64,000 bases of DNA from Salinimicrobium sp. TH3 (GCF_026676115.1 NZ_JAPONB010000001.1:186001-250000), one strand, 5' to 3'; positions 35,772 to 45,284 are shown, numbered from the stretch's first letter. A program made the numbers and translations. The notes: generated by a model not told the origin, from the letters alone.

Positions 35772-35859
35772 AGAGAGGTGGCCGAGTGGTCGAAGGCGCA
35801 CGCCTGGAAAGTGTGTATACCCCACAAGGGTATCGAGGGTTCGAATCCCTTCCTCTCTG
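35772..35859 (+). tRNA. tRNA-Ser (anticodon GGA)
   Basis: The acceptor stem AGAGAGG (35772-35778) pairs with CCTCTCT (35852-35858), with G as discriminator base. The D-arm is GCCGAGTGGTCGAAGGC, the anticodon loop is CTGGAAA with GGA, and a long variable arm (TACCC/GGGTA) and the T-loop GGTTCGAATCC follow. The long variable arm marks a class II tRNA. CCA is not encoded. It decodes UCC and UCU. Confidence 0.96.
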
Positions 35860-35929
35860 CTAGTTATTTTTATTTGAATAAATATTTATATCTTTAACCC
35901 GTTAACTAATTAAATTAAGACAAAAAGTA

Positions 35930-36724
35930 ATGAAAAGATTATTTTCAATTTTGGTGATCGCTACAATTATGGTGTTCGGAGCCGTAGATGTAAATGCGAC
36001 AAATAACGTGAATGCCCTGCCGGCTACCATGGTGAACTTTGTTCAGGATGAAGATCAGGCAGTTGCTGAAGAAACTGAAGATGTAGGATTTCACCAGGAG
36101 CTTAAAAGACGCTTCATCGAAGGTGGACCCGGATTTATGGGGATCGTACTTCTTTGTTTGATCTTAGGTCTGGCGATCGCGATTGAAAGAATTATATATC
36201 TTAACCTTGCAACTACCAATACTAAGAAACTTGCGCAGGATGTTGAAGACGCATTGAATACAGGTGGTATCGAAGCTGCCAAAGATGTTTGTCGTAACAC
36301 AAAAGGTCCTGTTGCTTCTATTTATTACCAGGGTCTTGACCGCGCCGATGAAGGTACAGAAGCTGCTGAAAAAGCAGTTGTAGCTTATGGAGGTGTTCAA
36401 ATGGGACTTCTTGAGAAAAACGTATCATGGGTATCTCTGTTTATCGCTTTGGCTCCTATGCTTGGGTTCATGGGTACGGTAATTGGTATGATCGAGGCTT
36501 TCGATAGAATCGAAGCTGCGGGAGATATGCAACCTTCACTAGTTGCTGGTGGTATTAAGATCGCTCTTCTTACTACAGTATTTGGTTTGATCGTGGCTAT
36601 TATTCTTCAAATCTTTTACAACTACATTATCGCTAAGATCGACCGTATCGTGAATGATATGGAAGATGCTTCTATCACTTTGATGGATATCCTTGTAGAC
36701 TACAAGAACAAAAGAAGAGTATAA
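35930..36724 (+). CDS. exbB: MotA/TolQ/ExbB proton-channel family protein
   Basis: 264 residues. An N-terminal signal-like helix (MKRLFSILVIATIMVFGAVDVNA) is followed by an acidic spacer, then three transmembrane helices: about 65-85, 167-190 and 206-235. The second contains the family pattern APMLGFMGTVIGMIEAF. It forms the proton-conducting channel of an energy-transducing complex that powers TonB receptors or cell-envelope processes. The three genes that follow, spaced by 7-19 bases, are a membrane protein and two ExbD proteins. Confidence 0.92.
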   Translation: MKRLFSILVIATIMVFGAVDVNATNNVNALPATMVNFVQDEDQAVAEETEDVGFHQELKRRFIEGGPGFMGIVLLCLILGLAIAIERIIYLNLATTNTKKLAQDVEDALNTGGIEAAKDVCRNTKGPVASIYYQGLDRADEGTEAAEKAVVAYGGVQMGLLEKNVSWVSLFIALAPMLGFMGTVIGMIEAFDRIEAAGDMQPSLVAGGIKIALLTTVFGLIVAIILQIFYNYIIAKIDRIVNDMEDASITLMDILVDYKNKRRV

Positions 36725-36741
36725 CATTACCAAACTTAATT

Positions 36742-37179
36742 ATGAGCTTACATAAAATATTAAAATATATAGCACTCGTTATCGGGGTTATTGGACTAAT
36801 CCTTTGGGGAAGAGTTCTAATGGCCGGTGATGATGCTATAGAAAACTCGGCAGATGTACAGGCAAGTGTGGTAACTCCATTCCTGTATGTGGCATACTTA
36901 GTGTTTGCTATTATTGTGCTCCTGGTATTGTTCTATGTTATTAAAGGACTTTTTTCGGGTGACATTAAGAGAACACTAATTGCAGTTGGGGCCTTCATTC
37001 TGGTAGTGGCAATTGCTTACCTGCTTACTGACGGAACAGAAACTCAACTTAGTGACGGAACGATGTTATCGGCAAATGCAAACCACTGGGTAGGCGCAGG
37101 TTTAGTGACCTTCTATATGCTTGCAGGAATTGCAATTCTGTTGATGGTGGTTTCCGGAATCAGAAAATTAATAAAATAA
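36742..37179 (+). CDS. Four-TM membrane protein in the exbB-exbD cluster
   Basis: 145 residues with four hydrophobic helices (about 7-27, 44-68, 76-93, 118-140) and short loops; the third loop contains TDGTETQLSDGT. No family is recognised. Its place between exbB and the first exbD, only 17 and 7 bases away, suggests it is part of or assembles with the channel complex. I recall a similar four-gene order from other flavobacteria but have not checked it. Confidence 0.8.
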   Translation: MSLHKILKYIALVIGVIGLILWGRVLMAGDDAIENSADVQASVVTPFLYVAYLVFAIIVLLVLFYVIKGLFSGDIKRTLIAVGAFILVVAIAYLLTDGTETQLSDGTMLSANANHWVGAGLVTFYMLAGIAILLMVVSGIRKLIK

Positions 37180-37186
37180 ATTAGCT

Positions 37187-37795
37187 ATGGCCAGACGATC
37201 TACACCTGAAGTAAATGCCGGTTCATTGGCCGACATCGCCTTCTTGCTTTTGATCTTCTTCCTGGTGACAACAACTATTGAAACAGATAGCGGTATCAGC
37301 AGAAAGTTGCCTCCAATGCAGGATGAAAACGTGGAACCGCCAATTATCAAGGAAAAGAATATTTTCAAGGTAATTGTAAACCGAAATAATGATCTGTTAG
37401 TAGAAGATGAGCTAATGGAGCTTAAGGATCTTAGAGATGCCGCTGTTGCCTTTTTGGATAATGGTGGAGGAGTAGGACCGGAAGCCTGTACTTACTGTGA
37501 AGGTGCCGGAGATCCAACCTCTTCAGACAATCCTATAAAAGCAGTTATCATGCTTGTAAATGACAGGCAAACTGAATATGGTACCTATATTGCAGTTCAA
37601 AATGAATTGGTAGGAGCGTATAATGAGTTGCGTAACCGTTCGGCCCAAAGGTTGTATGGAAAATCCTTCGCTCAAATGGAGGCCGATTATGACAACATCA
37701 ATTATACAGGAAACAAGGAAGCTTTGAAAGAACGCATTGAGGAAATAAGAGATATGTGGCCTCAAAAGCTTTCAGAAGCCGATCCTAAAAATTAA
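37187..37795 (+). CDS. exbD: ExbD/TolR-family biopolymer transport protein (first)
   Basis: 202 residues. A short cytoplasmic start (ARRSTPEVNAGSLADIAF) leads into the single transmembrane helix near 18-38 with the essential Asp (SLADIAFLLLIFF). The periplasmic domain is longer than usual and contains an inserted loop with a Cys pair (ACTYCEGAG near 101-109), which could form a disulfide or bind metal. It couples the proton gradient to the envelope with ExbB. It is followed by a second ExbD after 19 bases. Confidence 0.9.
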   Translation: MARRSTPEVNAGSLADIAFLLLIFFLVTTTIETDSGISRKLPPMQDENVEPPIIKEKNIFKVIVNRNNDLLVEDELMELKDLRDAAVAFLDNGGGVGPEACTYCEGAGDPTSSDNPIKAVIMLVNDRQTEYGTYIAVQNELVGAYNELRNRSAQRLYGKSFAQMEADYDNINYTGNKEALKERIEEIRDMWPQKLSEADPKN

Positions 37796-37814
37796 TCGCG
37801 AAAATTAAAGAACT

Positions 37815-38297
37815 ATGGCAAAATTCAATAAGAAAAAAGGCAGTGAACTGCCCGCGATAAATACATCAGCTCTGCCAGATATCGTTTTTATGCTTCTTTT
37901 CTTCTTCATGGTGGCAACAACAATGAGGGAGACTACATTAAAGGTGCAAAACGTACTTCCTTATGCAGACCAGGTAGAGAAACTTGATAAGAAGGATCTT
38001 GTAATGTATATCTATGCGGGTAAACCAAGCGCCAGATATCAACAAAGTTTTGGTACTGAATCCAGGATACAGTTGAATGATAACTTTGCTGAGGTTAGTG
38101 AGATCCAACAGTTCATTTATGCTGAAAGAGAAACTAAAAGAGAGGAACTTGTTCCTTTCCTTACAACCGCATTAAAGGTTGACCATGAAACCAATATGGG
38201 ATTAGTGTCTGATATTAAAATGGAATTGAGAAAGGCTGAAGCCCTTAAGATCAACTACACCACCCGTACCGGTGATGCATCTCAAAACTTTGATTAA
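37815..38297 (+). CDS. exbD: ExbD/TolR-family biopolymer transport protein (second)
   Basis: 160 residues with the N-terminal helix TSALPDIVFMLLFFFMVATT at about 17-36, carrying the conserved Asp, then a periplasmic region. It is shorter than the first ExbD and lacks the Cys pair. Two distinct ExbD proteins with one ExbB are common in Bacteroidota and may give a hetero-oligomer. A strong terminator follows directly. Confidence 0.9.
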   Translation: MAKFNKKKGSELPAINTSALPDIVFMLLFFFMVATTMRETTLKVQNVLPYADQVEKLDKKDLVMYIYAGKPSARYQQSFGTESRIQLNDNFAEVSEIQQFIYAERETKREELVPFLTTALKVDHETNMGLVSDIKMELRKAEALKINYTTRTGDASQNFD

Positions 38298-38320
38298 AAT
38301 CTTTTTATAATCTTTTTAAG

Positions 38321-38354
38321 ATCCCCTTTCTTCCGGAAAGGGGATTTTTTTTTG
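38321..38354 (+). terminator. Terminator of the exbB-exbD cluster
   Basis: ATCCCCTTTC and GAAAGGGGAT form a 10-bp stem with a small TTCCG loop, followed by a run of eight Ts. Confidence 0.92.
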
Positions 38355-38382
38355 AATGCTGCTTTTCTTCGCGTTATCTTTG
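38352..38382 (+). promoter_or_regulatory. Promoter of the 38397 outer-membrane protein gene
   Basis: TTG (38352-38354) lies at the end of the terminator T-run, followed after 20 bases by TATCTTTG (38375-38382). Both elements match the consensus; the start codon at 38397 is 15 bases further on. Confidence 0.75.
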
Positions 38383-38396
38383 ATCAAAATTCTTTC

Positions 38397-39104
38397 ATGT
38401 ACCGGTCGCAAAAATGGCTTTTTTTCGTTTTGTTTTTTTCTTCCTTTTTCCTTCAGGCTCAGGAAGAAAATGTAATTCCGACAGTGATAGACAGCCTGTA
38501 TCGTGAGGACCAGGTGTATTTTAGTTTCACCTACAACATTGTTAGTGGGACGCCTTCAGAGATTAGGACTTCTCAGTTCTCAGGAGGTTTTCACACCGGC
38601 TTTATTAGGGATTTTCCGATTAATTCCCGGCGGAATGTTGCCCTTGGGCTTGGTCTTGGCTGGTCCATTGATACCTATGGGCACAACCTCTACGTAGGAG
38701 AAGCTGTGGAGGGGGAGGGAACCTATTTTGCAGTACTTGACCGGGATAGGGTAGATTTTAATACTAATCGGTTTACAACGCAGTCCATTGATTTACCAAT
38801 TCAGTTTAGATGGCGTACCTCGACTCCAGAAAGTTATAAGTTTTGGCGTATCTACGCAGGTTTAAGACCTGGATATGTATATTACTTTCAGTCAAAATTT
38901 GTGCAGGATGGAAATACTTACAGGGAATCGGATGTACCGGAATTTGAGAAACTTAGATTAGGGGCAACTTTTACCTTTGGCTATAACACCTTTAACTTTT
39001 CTCTCTACTACAGTCTAAACTCTTTCTTCAAAGATGCGACAGTGAATAATGAGGACCTTGATCTAAGGACTTTTCAGTTGGGACTTACCTTCTATCTTTT
39101 ATAA
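38397..39104 (+). CDS. Outer-membrane beta-barrel protein (PorT/OMP_b-brl type)
   Basis: 235 residues from ATG 38397; the open frame begins at 38352, inside the promoter, so the shorter form is chosen. The signal peptide MYRSQKWLFFVLFFSSFFLQAQ is clear. The mature protein shows alternating strands (GLGLGWSIDTYGHNLYVG, QLGLTFYLL) with Tyr/Phe, an 8-10 stranded barrel typical of the Bacteroidota porin-like family. The function is unknown. It converges on the rpoN-linked membrane protein gene, with which it overlaps by six bases. Confidence 0.82.
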   Translation: MYRSQKWLFFVLFFSSFFLQAQEENVIPTVIDSLYREDQVYFSFTYNIVSGTPSEIRTSQFSGGFHTGFIRDFPINSRRNVALGLGLGWSIDTYGHNLYVGEAVEGEGTYFAVLDRDRVDFNTNRFTTQSIDLPIQFRWRTSTPESYKFWRIYAGLRPGYVYYFQSKFVQDGNTYRESDVPEFEKLRLGATFTFGYNTFNFSLYYSLNSFFKDATVNNEDLDLRTFQLGLTFYLL

Positions 39105-39704
39105 CCACATAAAGGCGACTCCTACCTGGGGAAGGAAACCGAGAATTATCCCCAGACTTAATTCGGTGTAGGAATGTGCTTCATGATATAATCGCGAAGA
39201 GGCGGTGAGGCCCGTAATGGCAATCATAAAACTGATGGTGTAGACCAGGTTGAGATTAAAATGCAGGCTGAGAAATACAAGGAATAAGGTTAATCCTCCA
39301 AGTCCCATCATGTGGAGACTTACCTTAATTTTGGCAAGAAGAAATAGTAAAGCTAAGAGTGCAGACAGCATTATTCCCATGAAGAAGTAATATAATTCGG
39401 GGTAATCAAAAGTGTTTAGAACATATTTGAGCACTACAAAATCCAATACGGCATATAAGAACAGCGGCCATTTCCTTTCATGTATTTCTTTTAAATGGTG
39501 GTCATTAACCTTTTCAAGGGTTTTGAGCATGTATACAAAGACGATAGGAATGAAGATAGTCATGATGGCAACTGCCAAAAGCTTGGCTTTAATGACTTCT
39601 ATTGGGAAAAATCGTGGTGTAACCAGGAAATATATTAAAGTTCCTGCAGAGGGCATCCAAATGGGGTGAAAAAGGTAGGATGCAGACTTAATAAGAAGCT
39701 TCAT
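39099..39704 (-). CDS. Membrane protein, PAP2-like
   Basis: 201 residues from ATG 39704, which shares one base with the rpoN stop (TGATG). About six transmembrane helices. Near the C-terminus SRLYHEAHSYTELSLGIILG resembles the last PAP2 phosphatase motif (SR-x-H...G), but the earlier active-site motifs are not evident. It may be a degenerate phosphatase-fold protein. It is coupled to rpoN and may be made with it; a functional link is not shown. Confidence 0.72.
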   Translation of the reverse strand: MKLLIKSASYLFHPIWMPSAGTLIYFLVTPRFFPIEVIKAKLLAVAIMTIFIPIVFVYMLKTLEKVNDHHLKEIHERKWPLFLYAVLDFVVLKYVLNTFDYPELYYFFMGIMLSALLALLFLLAKIKVSLHMMGLGGLTLFLVFLSLHFNLNLVYTISFMIAITGLTASSRLYHEAHSYTELSLGIILGFLPQVGVAFMWL

Positions 39705-41164
39705 CAAATCTCTTTTCGAAGACGGGCAACGGGAATATCCAGTTGTTCTCTATATTTTGCTACAGTACGACGTGCAATTGGATAGCCCTTTTCCTTCAGC
39801 ATTTTCGCCAGCTTCTCATCTGTTAGAGGTTTTCTCTTGTTTTCGTCTTCAATGGTCATCTCAAGGATCTTTTTGATCTCTTTGGTTGAAACATCTTCCC
39901 CCTGGTCGTTCTTCATGGATTCAGAAAAGAAATCTTTAATGAGCCTTGTTCCATAGGGAGTATCGACATATTTACTGTTCGCCACCCGGGAAACCGTAGA
40001 GACATCCATATCAATCTCGTCTGCAATATCTTTTAAGATCATGGGCCTTAGATTTCTTTCATCTCCAGTTAGAAAGAATTCCTTTTGGTAATTCATGATA
40101 GAGCTCATTGTTATAAACAGGGTAGTTTGTCGCTGTTTAATTGCTTCAATGAACCACTTTGCGGCATCCAGTTTTTGTTTTATGAACATTACCGCATCCT
40201 TCTGTGCCCGGCTTTTTTCTTTGGATTCCTTGTACCCTTTAAGCATCTCACTGTAATCTTTGGAGACGTGCATTTCTGGAGCATTTCGACCGTTAAGACT
40301 CAGTTCAAGTTCCCCATCCACTATCTTGATGGTAAAATCGGGAATTACATGTTCCACTGCACGGGTATTTCCAGCATAGGCACCCCCGGGTTTGGGGTTA
40401 AGATGTTCTATGACATCAATTGCATTCCTAAGTTCTTCCTCGGAAATATCGTGCTTGGAAAGCAATTTTTGGTAATGTTTCTTGCTGAATTGATCAAAAG
40501 ACTTTTCAAGAATATCTGTAGCAAGACTTACTGCTCTTGTTTGCTCTTTTCGGTTCAACTGAATTAATAAACATTCCTGAAGATTCCTTGCACCAACCCC
40601 TGCAGGATCGAGTTCATGTACATATTTTAGTACTTTTTCAACAGTTTCCTCATCGGTATAAACATTTTGAGTGAAAGCGAGGTCATCAACAATGTCCTGA
40701 ATAGATCTTCTTATATATCCGCTTTCATCCACGCTTCCTACCAAAAACTCGGCGATCTCTTCTTCAGATTCATTAAGCCTGAGAGTGCTGAGCTGGGTCC
40801 TTAAATACTGCGTAAAAGATGTTCCCGATGCATAGGGAACCTGCCTGTCTTCGTCATCTGCACTATAATTATTGGCCTGCAAACGGTAATTAGGAATTTC
40901 GTCATCGCTTAGATATTCATCTACATTAATGTCTGCCTCAATGGTCTCATTGCCCTGATCTTCATCCTGGTAGTCATCTGTTCCAAACTCCTCTTCGTAC
41001 TCTTCATTATCTTCTTTCCCACCTTCAAGTGCGGGATTTTCTTCCATCTCCTGCTTAAGCCGTTGCTCAAAAGCCTGCGTAGGAAGCTGAATAAGCTTCA
41101 TCAACTGGATTTGTTGAGGGGAAAGCTTTTGAGATAATTTTAGGTTTAACTGCTGTTTTAGCAT
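39704..41164 (-). CDS. rpoN: RNA polymerase sigma-54 factor
   Basis: 486 residues. Region I is Gln/Leu-rich (QKLSPQQIQLMKLIQLPTQA at 11-30), region II is very acidic (about 42-90), and the C-terminal DNA-binding part ends with the RpoN box ARRTVAKYRE at about 466-475. All parts needed for -24/-12 promoter use and activation by AAA+ regulators are present. No enhancer-binding protein is in this window. The gene is preceded by asnS, whose hairpin terminator lies between them. Confidence 0.97.
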   Translation of the reverse strand: MLKQQLNLKLSQKLSPQQIQLMKLIQLPTQAFEQRLKQEMEENPALEGGKEDNEEYEEEFGTDDYQDEDQGNETIEADINVDEYLSDDEIPNYRLQANNYSADDEDRQVPYASGTSFTQYLRTQLSTLRLNESEEEIAEFLVGSVDESGYIRRSIQDIVDDLAFTQNVYTDEETVEKVLKYVHELDPAGVGARNLQECLLIQLNRKEQTRAVSLATDILEKSFDQFSKKHYQKLLSKHDISEEELRNAIDVIEHLNPKPGGAYAGNTRAVEHVIPDFTIKIVDGELELSLNGRNAPEMHVSKDYSEMLKGYKESKEKSRAQKDAVMFIKQKLDAAKWFIEAIKQRQTTLFITMSSIMNYQKEFFLTGDERNLRPMILKDIADEIDMDVSTVSRVANSKYVDTPYGTRLIKDFFSESMKNDQGEDVSTKEIKKILEMTIEDENKRKPLTDEKLAKMLKEKGYPIARRTVAKYREQLDIPVARLRKEI

Positions 41165-41195
41165 ATAGTTTCAGGCTTTTTATAAAAATAAAAAA

Positions 41196-41230
41196 AACAA
41201 TCTACAAACGTAAACGAACGTAGATTGTTT
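41196..41230 (-). terminator. Terminator of asnS
   Basis: AACAATCTAC and GTAGATTGTT form a 10-bp stem around a 14-base loop; an A-run on the left gives Ts on the minus strand downstream of asnS. Confidence 0.8.
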
Positions 41231-41256
41231 ATGAGTACTTTAGGATGTAAAAAGTT

Positions 41257-42699
41257 TTAGAATTCGGCGTTAAGCGGAGTTCTGGGGTATGGGATCACAT
41301 CTCGAATGTTCCCCATTCCCGTGGCAAACTGCACCAATCTTTCAAATCCAAGTCCAAATCCACTGTGTACACAGGTTCCAAATCTACGGGTATCAAGATA
41401 CCACCACAACTCTTCTTCATCAATATCAAGCGCCCGCATCTTTTGTTGTAGCACCTCAAGGCGTTCTTCCCGTTGTGAGCCACCAACGATCTCCCCAATA
41501 CCTGGGAAAAGGATATCCATGGCCCGCACGGTCTTACCGTCTTCATTTAAACGCATATAAAAAGCTTTTATGTTGGCCGGATAATCAAAAAGTATCACCG
41601 GACATTTAAAATGCTTTTCTACGAGGTACCGCTCATGCTCACTTTGCAGGTCGGCTCCCCATTCTTCTATAATATAGTTAAATTTTTTCTTTTTGTTGGG
41701 CTTCGAATTCTTTAGGATGTCAATAGCTTCGGTGTAACTCACCCTTTTGAAGTTGTTTTCAATTACAAACTTCAGCTTTTCTGTAAGACTCATGGGGCTT
41801 CTTTCGGCTTCCGGTTTTACCTTGTCTTCATTGGCCTGGCGTTCTTCAAGAAATGCAAGATCGTCTTTGCAGTTGTCCAATACATATTTTAGAACGTACT
41901 TAATAAAATCTTCAGCTATGTCCATATTTCCTGCCAGGTCGCAAAAAGCCATTTCGGGCTCAACCATCCAGAATTCGGCCAGGTGACGGGAAGTATTGGA
42001 GTTTTCTGCTCTAAAAGTAGGTCCAAAAGTGTAGATCTGTCCAAGACCAAGAGCATAGGTCTCGCCCTCAAGCTGTCCAGAAACGGTGAGGTTGGTTTCC
42101 TTTCCGAAGAAATCTTCCTTGTAATTAATGGATCCATCTTCGTTACGTGGAACATTATCAAGATCAAAAGAAGTTACTTTGAACATTTCTCCGGCACCCT
42201 CAGCATCACTGCCGGTGATTATAGGGGTATTTACGTAATGAAAATTGTTTTGCTGGAAATAGCTGTGAATGGCAAAAGAAAGTTTAGACCTTAGTCTCAT
42301 CACTGCCCCAAAAGTGTTTGTTCGTACCCTTAGGTGCGCTTGCTCCCTAAGTTTTTCAAGAGAATGCCTTTTAGGAGAGAGGATGGTAAGTTTAACTTCT
42401 TCGGGATCTGCATCTCCAAGAATTATTACAGAATTTGCCTGGATTTCAACTTTCTGTCCGCTGCCCTGGCTTTCTTCCAGGGTCCCGGTGACCTTTATCG
42501 CTGCCCCAACGGTGATGCGTTTAAGGGTATTCTCACTTAGTTTTTCGTAATCAACAACACATTGAAGGTTGTTGATGGTAGAGCCGTCATTGAGGGCGAT
42601 AAAGCGGTTGCTCCTAAAGGAACGAACCCAGCCATTTACTTCTACTTCCTGTAAGTATTGAGTGCTTTCTAAAAGTTCTGCAACTTTTCCTGTGATCAT
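41257..42699 (-). CDS. asnS: Asparaginyl-tRNA synthetase
   Basis: 480 residues, the usual bacterial size. It has an N-terminal OB-fold (VNGWVRSFRSN near 21-31), class II motif 2 (FRAENSNTSRHLAEFWMVEP near 228-247) and motif 3 (GFGLGFERLVQFATG near 450-464). Having both AspRS and AsnRS, the cell can charge tRNA-Asn directly. It has a well-formed promoter upstream and a terminator downstream, so it is a single-gene unit. Confidence 0.97.
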   Translation of the reverse strand: MITGKVAELLESTQYLQEVEVNGWVRSFRSNRFIALNDGSTINNLQCVVDYEKLSENTLKRITVGAAIKVTGTLEESQGSGQKVEIQANSVIILGDADPEEVKLTILSPKRHSLEKLREQAHLRVRTNTFGAVMRLRSKLSFAIHSYFQQNNFHYVNTPIITGSDAEGAGEMFKVTSFDLDNVPRNEDGSINYKEDFFGKETNLTVSGQLEGETYALGLGQIYTFGPTFRAENSNTSRHLAEFWMVEPEMAFCDLAGNMDIAEDFIKYVLKYVLDNCKDDLAFLEERQANEDKVKPEAERSPMSLTEKLKFVIENNFKRVSYTEAIDILKNSKPNKKKKFNYIIEEWGADLQSEHERYLVEKHFKCPVILFDYPANIKAFYMRLNEDGKTVRAMDILFPGIGEIVGGSQREERLEVLQQKMRALDIDEEELWWYLDTRRFGTCVHSGFGLGFERLVQFATGMGNIRDVIPYPRTPLNAEF

Positions 42700-42717
42700 C
42701 TTTTTCTATTTGGAGAG

Positions 42718-42748
42718 CAAAGATAATTTTTCCGCAATTGCCTTACAA
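42718..42748 (-). promoter_or_regulatory. Promoter of asnS
   Basis: Minus strand: TTG (42748-42746), 20 bases, TATCTTTG (42725-42718). Both elements match; the asnS start is 18 bases downstream. Confidence 0.75.
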
Positions 42749-42789
42749 GTAATTAAATAAAGGCCTTGACGAAAAACAGGTGTGGAAAA

Positions 42790-45210
42790 TCACATTTTTG
42801 GGTCCTCTTTGCTGTAGATCTCTTCAGAATCTTCTTCCTCCGGAAAGATATTTATTGTAGGCTCCCGCAGTACATCTTCATTCGCAATTTCCTTCTGGAG
42901 GGATAGAAGTAGCGCCGGGAGTAGTAGCAAATTAGACAGCATGGCAAACAGCAGGGTAGCCGAAACCAATCCTCCAAGTGCTACTGTTCCCCCAAAACTG
43001 CTTATCATGAATACAGAGAAACCAAAAAACAGCACAATTGAAGTATAGAACATACTCACACCGGTCTCTCTCAAAGCAGCATAGACAGATCTTTTGACCT
43101 TCCAGTTGTTCGCTTTGAGTTCCTGCCGGTATTTTGCCAGGAAGTGGATGGTATCATCTACCGAGATCCCAAAGGCGATACTAAAAACCAGGATGGTGGA
43201 GGGTTTAATTGGAACTCCCAGGTAACCCATCATTCCTGCCGTCACCAGAAGAGGCAGGAGATTTGGAATTAGAGATACAAGTATCATTTTAAAGGAGCGG
43301 AACATCCATGCCATGATCAGGGCAATTAGGAAGATCGCGAGACTAAGGGAAATGATCAGGTTTTTAACCAGGTAATTTGTGCCTTTTTGAAAGATCAAAG
43401 CTTTACCTGTCATCTCTACAGAAAAACGATCTTCAGGAAAAATTTCCAGGATCTTTGGCCATAGATCTTCCTCAATCTCCTCCATTTCTTTGGTGCCAAT
43501 ATCTTTCATAAAGGTGGTCATCCTGGCATAACGGCCGGTACTATCCACAAAAGAAGTGAGCAAATTATCACCGGCAGCATCGAGCCCCTTGGCATAAGGA
43601 AGAATAAAGTTGCGTTCCTGGGAAGTGGGCAGCTGGTAATATTTTGGATTCCCATTGTAATAGGCCTGTTTCGAATACTTAACCAGGTTTACTATAGAAA
43701 CGGGTGGGGAAAGCTGTTCTTCTTCGGCAATGAGCTCTTGAAGCTCATCCATTTTCCTTAGGGTAGGCAGTTTCATTACTCCCTGCTCCCGTTTGGTGTC
43801 TATCAATATTTCCAATGGCATAACACCATCGAACTCTTCTTCAAAGAATTTGATATCTTTAAAAAAGGCCGCCTCCTGTGGCATGTCTTCCAAAAGGCTT
43901 CCAGAAATCCTGATCGTATAGATACCAATAATGCTCGCTACCAGCAGCACAAGCGAGACAATGAAGATCCCAATGCGGTGATGCCTTACCATTTTTTCCA
44001 TCCAGTCCACAAACCCGGCGATCCATCTTTTGTTCAGGTGTTTCAGGTGTTTTTCCCGGGGCACCTTCATGTAGCTGTAGATGATGGGAATGATAAGGAG
44101 GCTGAGGATGAAGATCGCAATGATATTTATAGAAGCCACGATCCCGAACTCTTTAAGCAAGGTACTTTCTGTAAGAATAAAAGTGGCAAATCCCGAAGCT
44201 GTCGTAAGATTGGTCATTAGAGTGGCATTTCCCACTTTGGTGATCACTCGTTGCAGCGACTTCGCCTGGTTCCCGTGCTTCTTTATCTCCTGCTGATATT
44301 TATTGATAAGGAAGATGCAATTTGGGATCCCAATTACAATGATCAACGGCGGGATGATCGCGGTAAGCACCGTGATCTCATAATGCAGTAGCCCCAGCAC
44401 ACCAAATGCCCACATCACGCCAATAACAACCGTGATCATGGAGATCACCGTAGCGCGAATACTCCTGAAGAAGAAGAAAAATATAAGGGAAGTGACTAAA
44501 AGTGCAGCTCCAATGAATAAACCTATCTCATCAATGATGTTCTGGGAATTAAGCGTGCGTATATAAGGCATTCCCGAGACGTAGACATTTAGCCCCTGTT
44601 CTGCTTCAAATTTTTCTACGAGGGGAATGAGGTCCTCTACTACAAAGGTTTTGCGTTTTCCTGTGTTGACGATCTCCTTGTCAAGATAAATTGCAGTTTG
44701 AACTGTATTGGAGTGCCTGCTGTAAACCAAACCTTCGTAAAAGGGCAAATCCTGGAATAATTCTTCCCGATACTCCCTTACCTCTTGGGTGTTGGGCTGG
44801 GGCTCGGTAACAAAAGGAACCATCTCAAACCTCCCTGGATCTTCAAATTTCTGAAGTTTCTGAAGGTTGCCAACTCCAACTGAGAATTCAACTTCAGGAA
44901 AACTATCCAGTTTTTCAGCCAAAGAATTCCAGGCCATGAAATTTTCAGGAGAAAATAAAGCAGAATCCTTAACGGCAAGTACAATTACATTGCCCTCTTC
45001 CCCAAACTTGTCCAAAAATTCCTGGTACTGCAAATTAATAGGGTCATCATCGGGCAGGAGGTTAGCTTCAGTAAAGGAAAATTTCATGTTCTTCCACTGC
45101 AAACCAAGAAAAATGGTCGCTGCAGCGATCAATATCAGGATAAGGATCCTGTTCCGAAGAATGGTGCGTGCAACCGTATTCCAGAACTCGAAGCCGAGAA
45201 ATTTTGACAT
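42790..45210 (-). CDS. MMPL-family RND transporter
   Basis: 806 residues with 12 transmembrane helices in two blocks: one before the first large loop (about 22-38), five near 232-385, one near 412-433 and five near 625-775, separated by two periplasmic domains. Each half holds the sterol-sensing/MMPL arrangement; TM4 of the second half reads GISVDDTIHFLAKY with the paired Asp. This class moves lipids or hydrophobic molecules (hopanoid, polyketide lipid or siderophore-type substrates in relatives). There are no linked adaptor or outer-membrane genes. A -7 box and a possible -33 element occur upstream. Confidence 0.9.
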   Translation of the reverse strand: MSKFLGFEFWNTVARTILRNRILILILIAAATIFLGLQWKNMKFSFTEANLLPDDDPINLQYQEFLDKFGEEGNVIVLAVKDSALFSPENFMAWNSLAEKLDSFPEVEFSVGVGNLQKLQKFEDPGRFEMVPFVTEPQPNTQEVREYREELFQDLPFYEGLVYSRHSNTVQTAIYLDKEIVNTGKRKTFVVEDLIPLVEKFEAEQGLNVYVSGMPYIRTLNSQNIIDEIGLFIGAALLVTSLIFFFFFRSIRATVISMITVVIGVMWAFGVLGLLHYEITVLTAIIPPLIIVIGIPNCIFLINKYQQEIKKHGNQAKSLQRVITKVGNATLMTNLTTASGFATFILTESTLLKEFGIVASINIIAIFILSLLIIPIIYSYMKVPREKHLKHLNKRWIAGFVDWMEKMVRHHRIGIFIVSLVLLVASIIGIYTIRISGSLLEDMPQEAAFFKDIKFFEEEFDGVMPLEILIDTKREQGVMKLPTLRKMDELQELIAEEEQLSPPVSIVNLVKYSKQAYYNGNPKYYQLPTSQERNFILPYAKGLDAAGDNLLTSFVDSTGRYARMTTFMKDIGTKEMEEIEEDLWPKILEIFPEDRFSVEMTGKALIFQKGTNYLVKNLIISLSLAIFLIALIMAWMFRSFKMILVSLIPNLLPLLVTAGMMGYLGVPIKPSTILVFSIAFGISVDDTIHFLAKYRQELKANNWKVKRSVYAALRETGVSMFYTSIVLFFGFSVFMISSFGGTVALGGLVSATLLFAMLSNLLLLPALLLSLQKEIANEDVLREPTINIFPEEEDSEEIYSKEDPKM

Positions 45211-45227
45211 GGTAAAAAGTTGTTTTG

Positions 45228-45261
45228 CAAAGGTAGGAAAGCAAGGATATTTTTAGCGCAA
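45228..45261 (-). promoter_or_regulatory. Candidate promoter of the MMPL transporter
   Basis: Minus strand TACCTTTG (45235-45228) is an exact -7 box 17 bases before the start; TTG lies 23 bases upstream (45261-45259), a longer spacing than optimal. Confidence 0.5.
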
Positions 45262-45284
45262 TAGCTGCCTTATAAATAGAGCAG

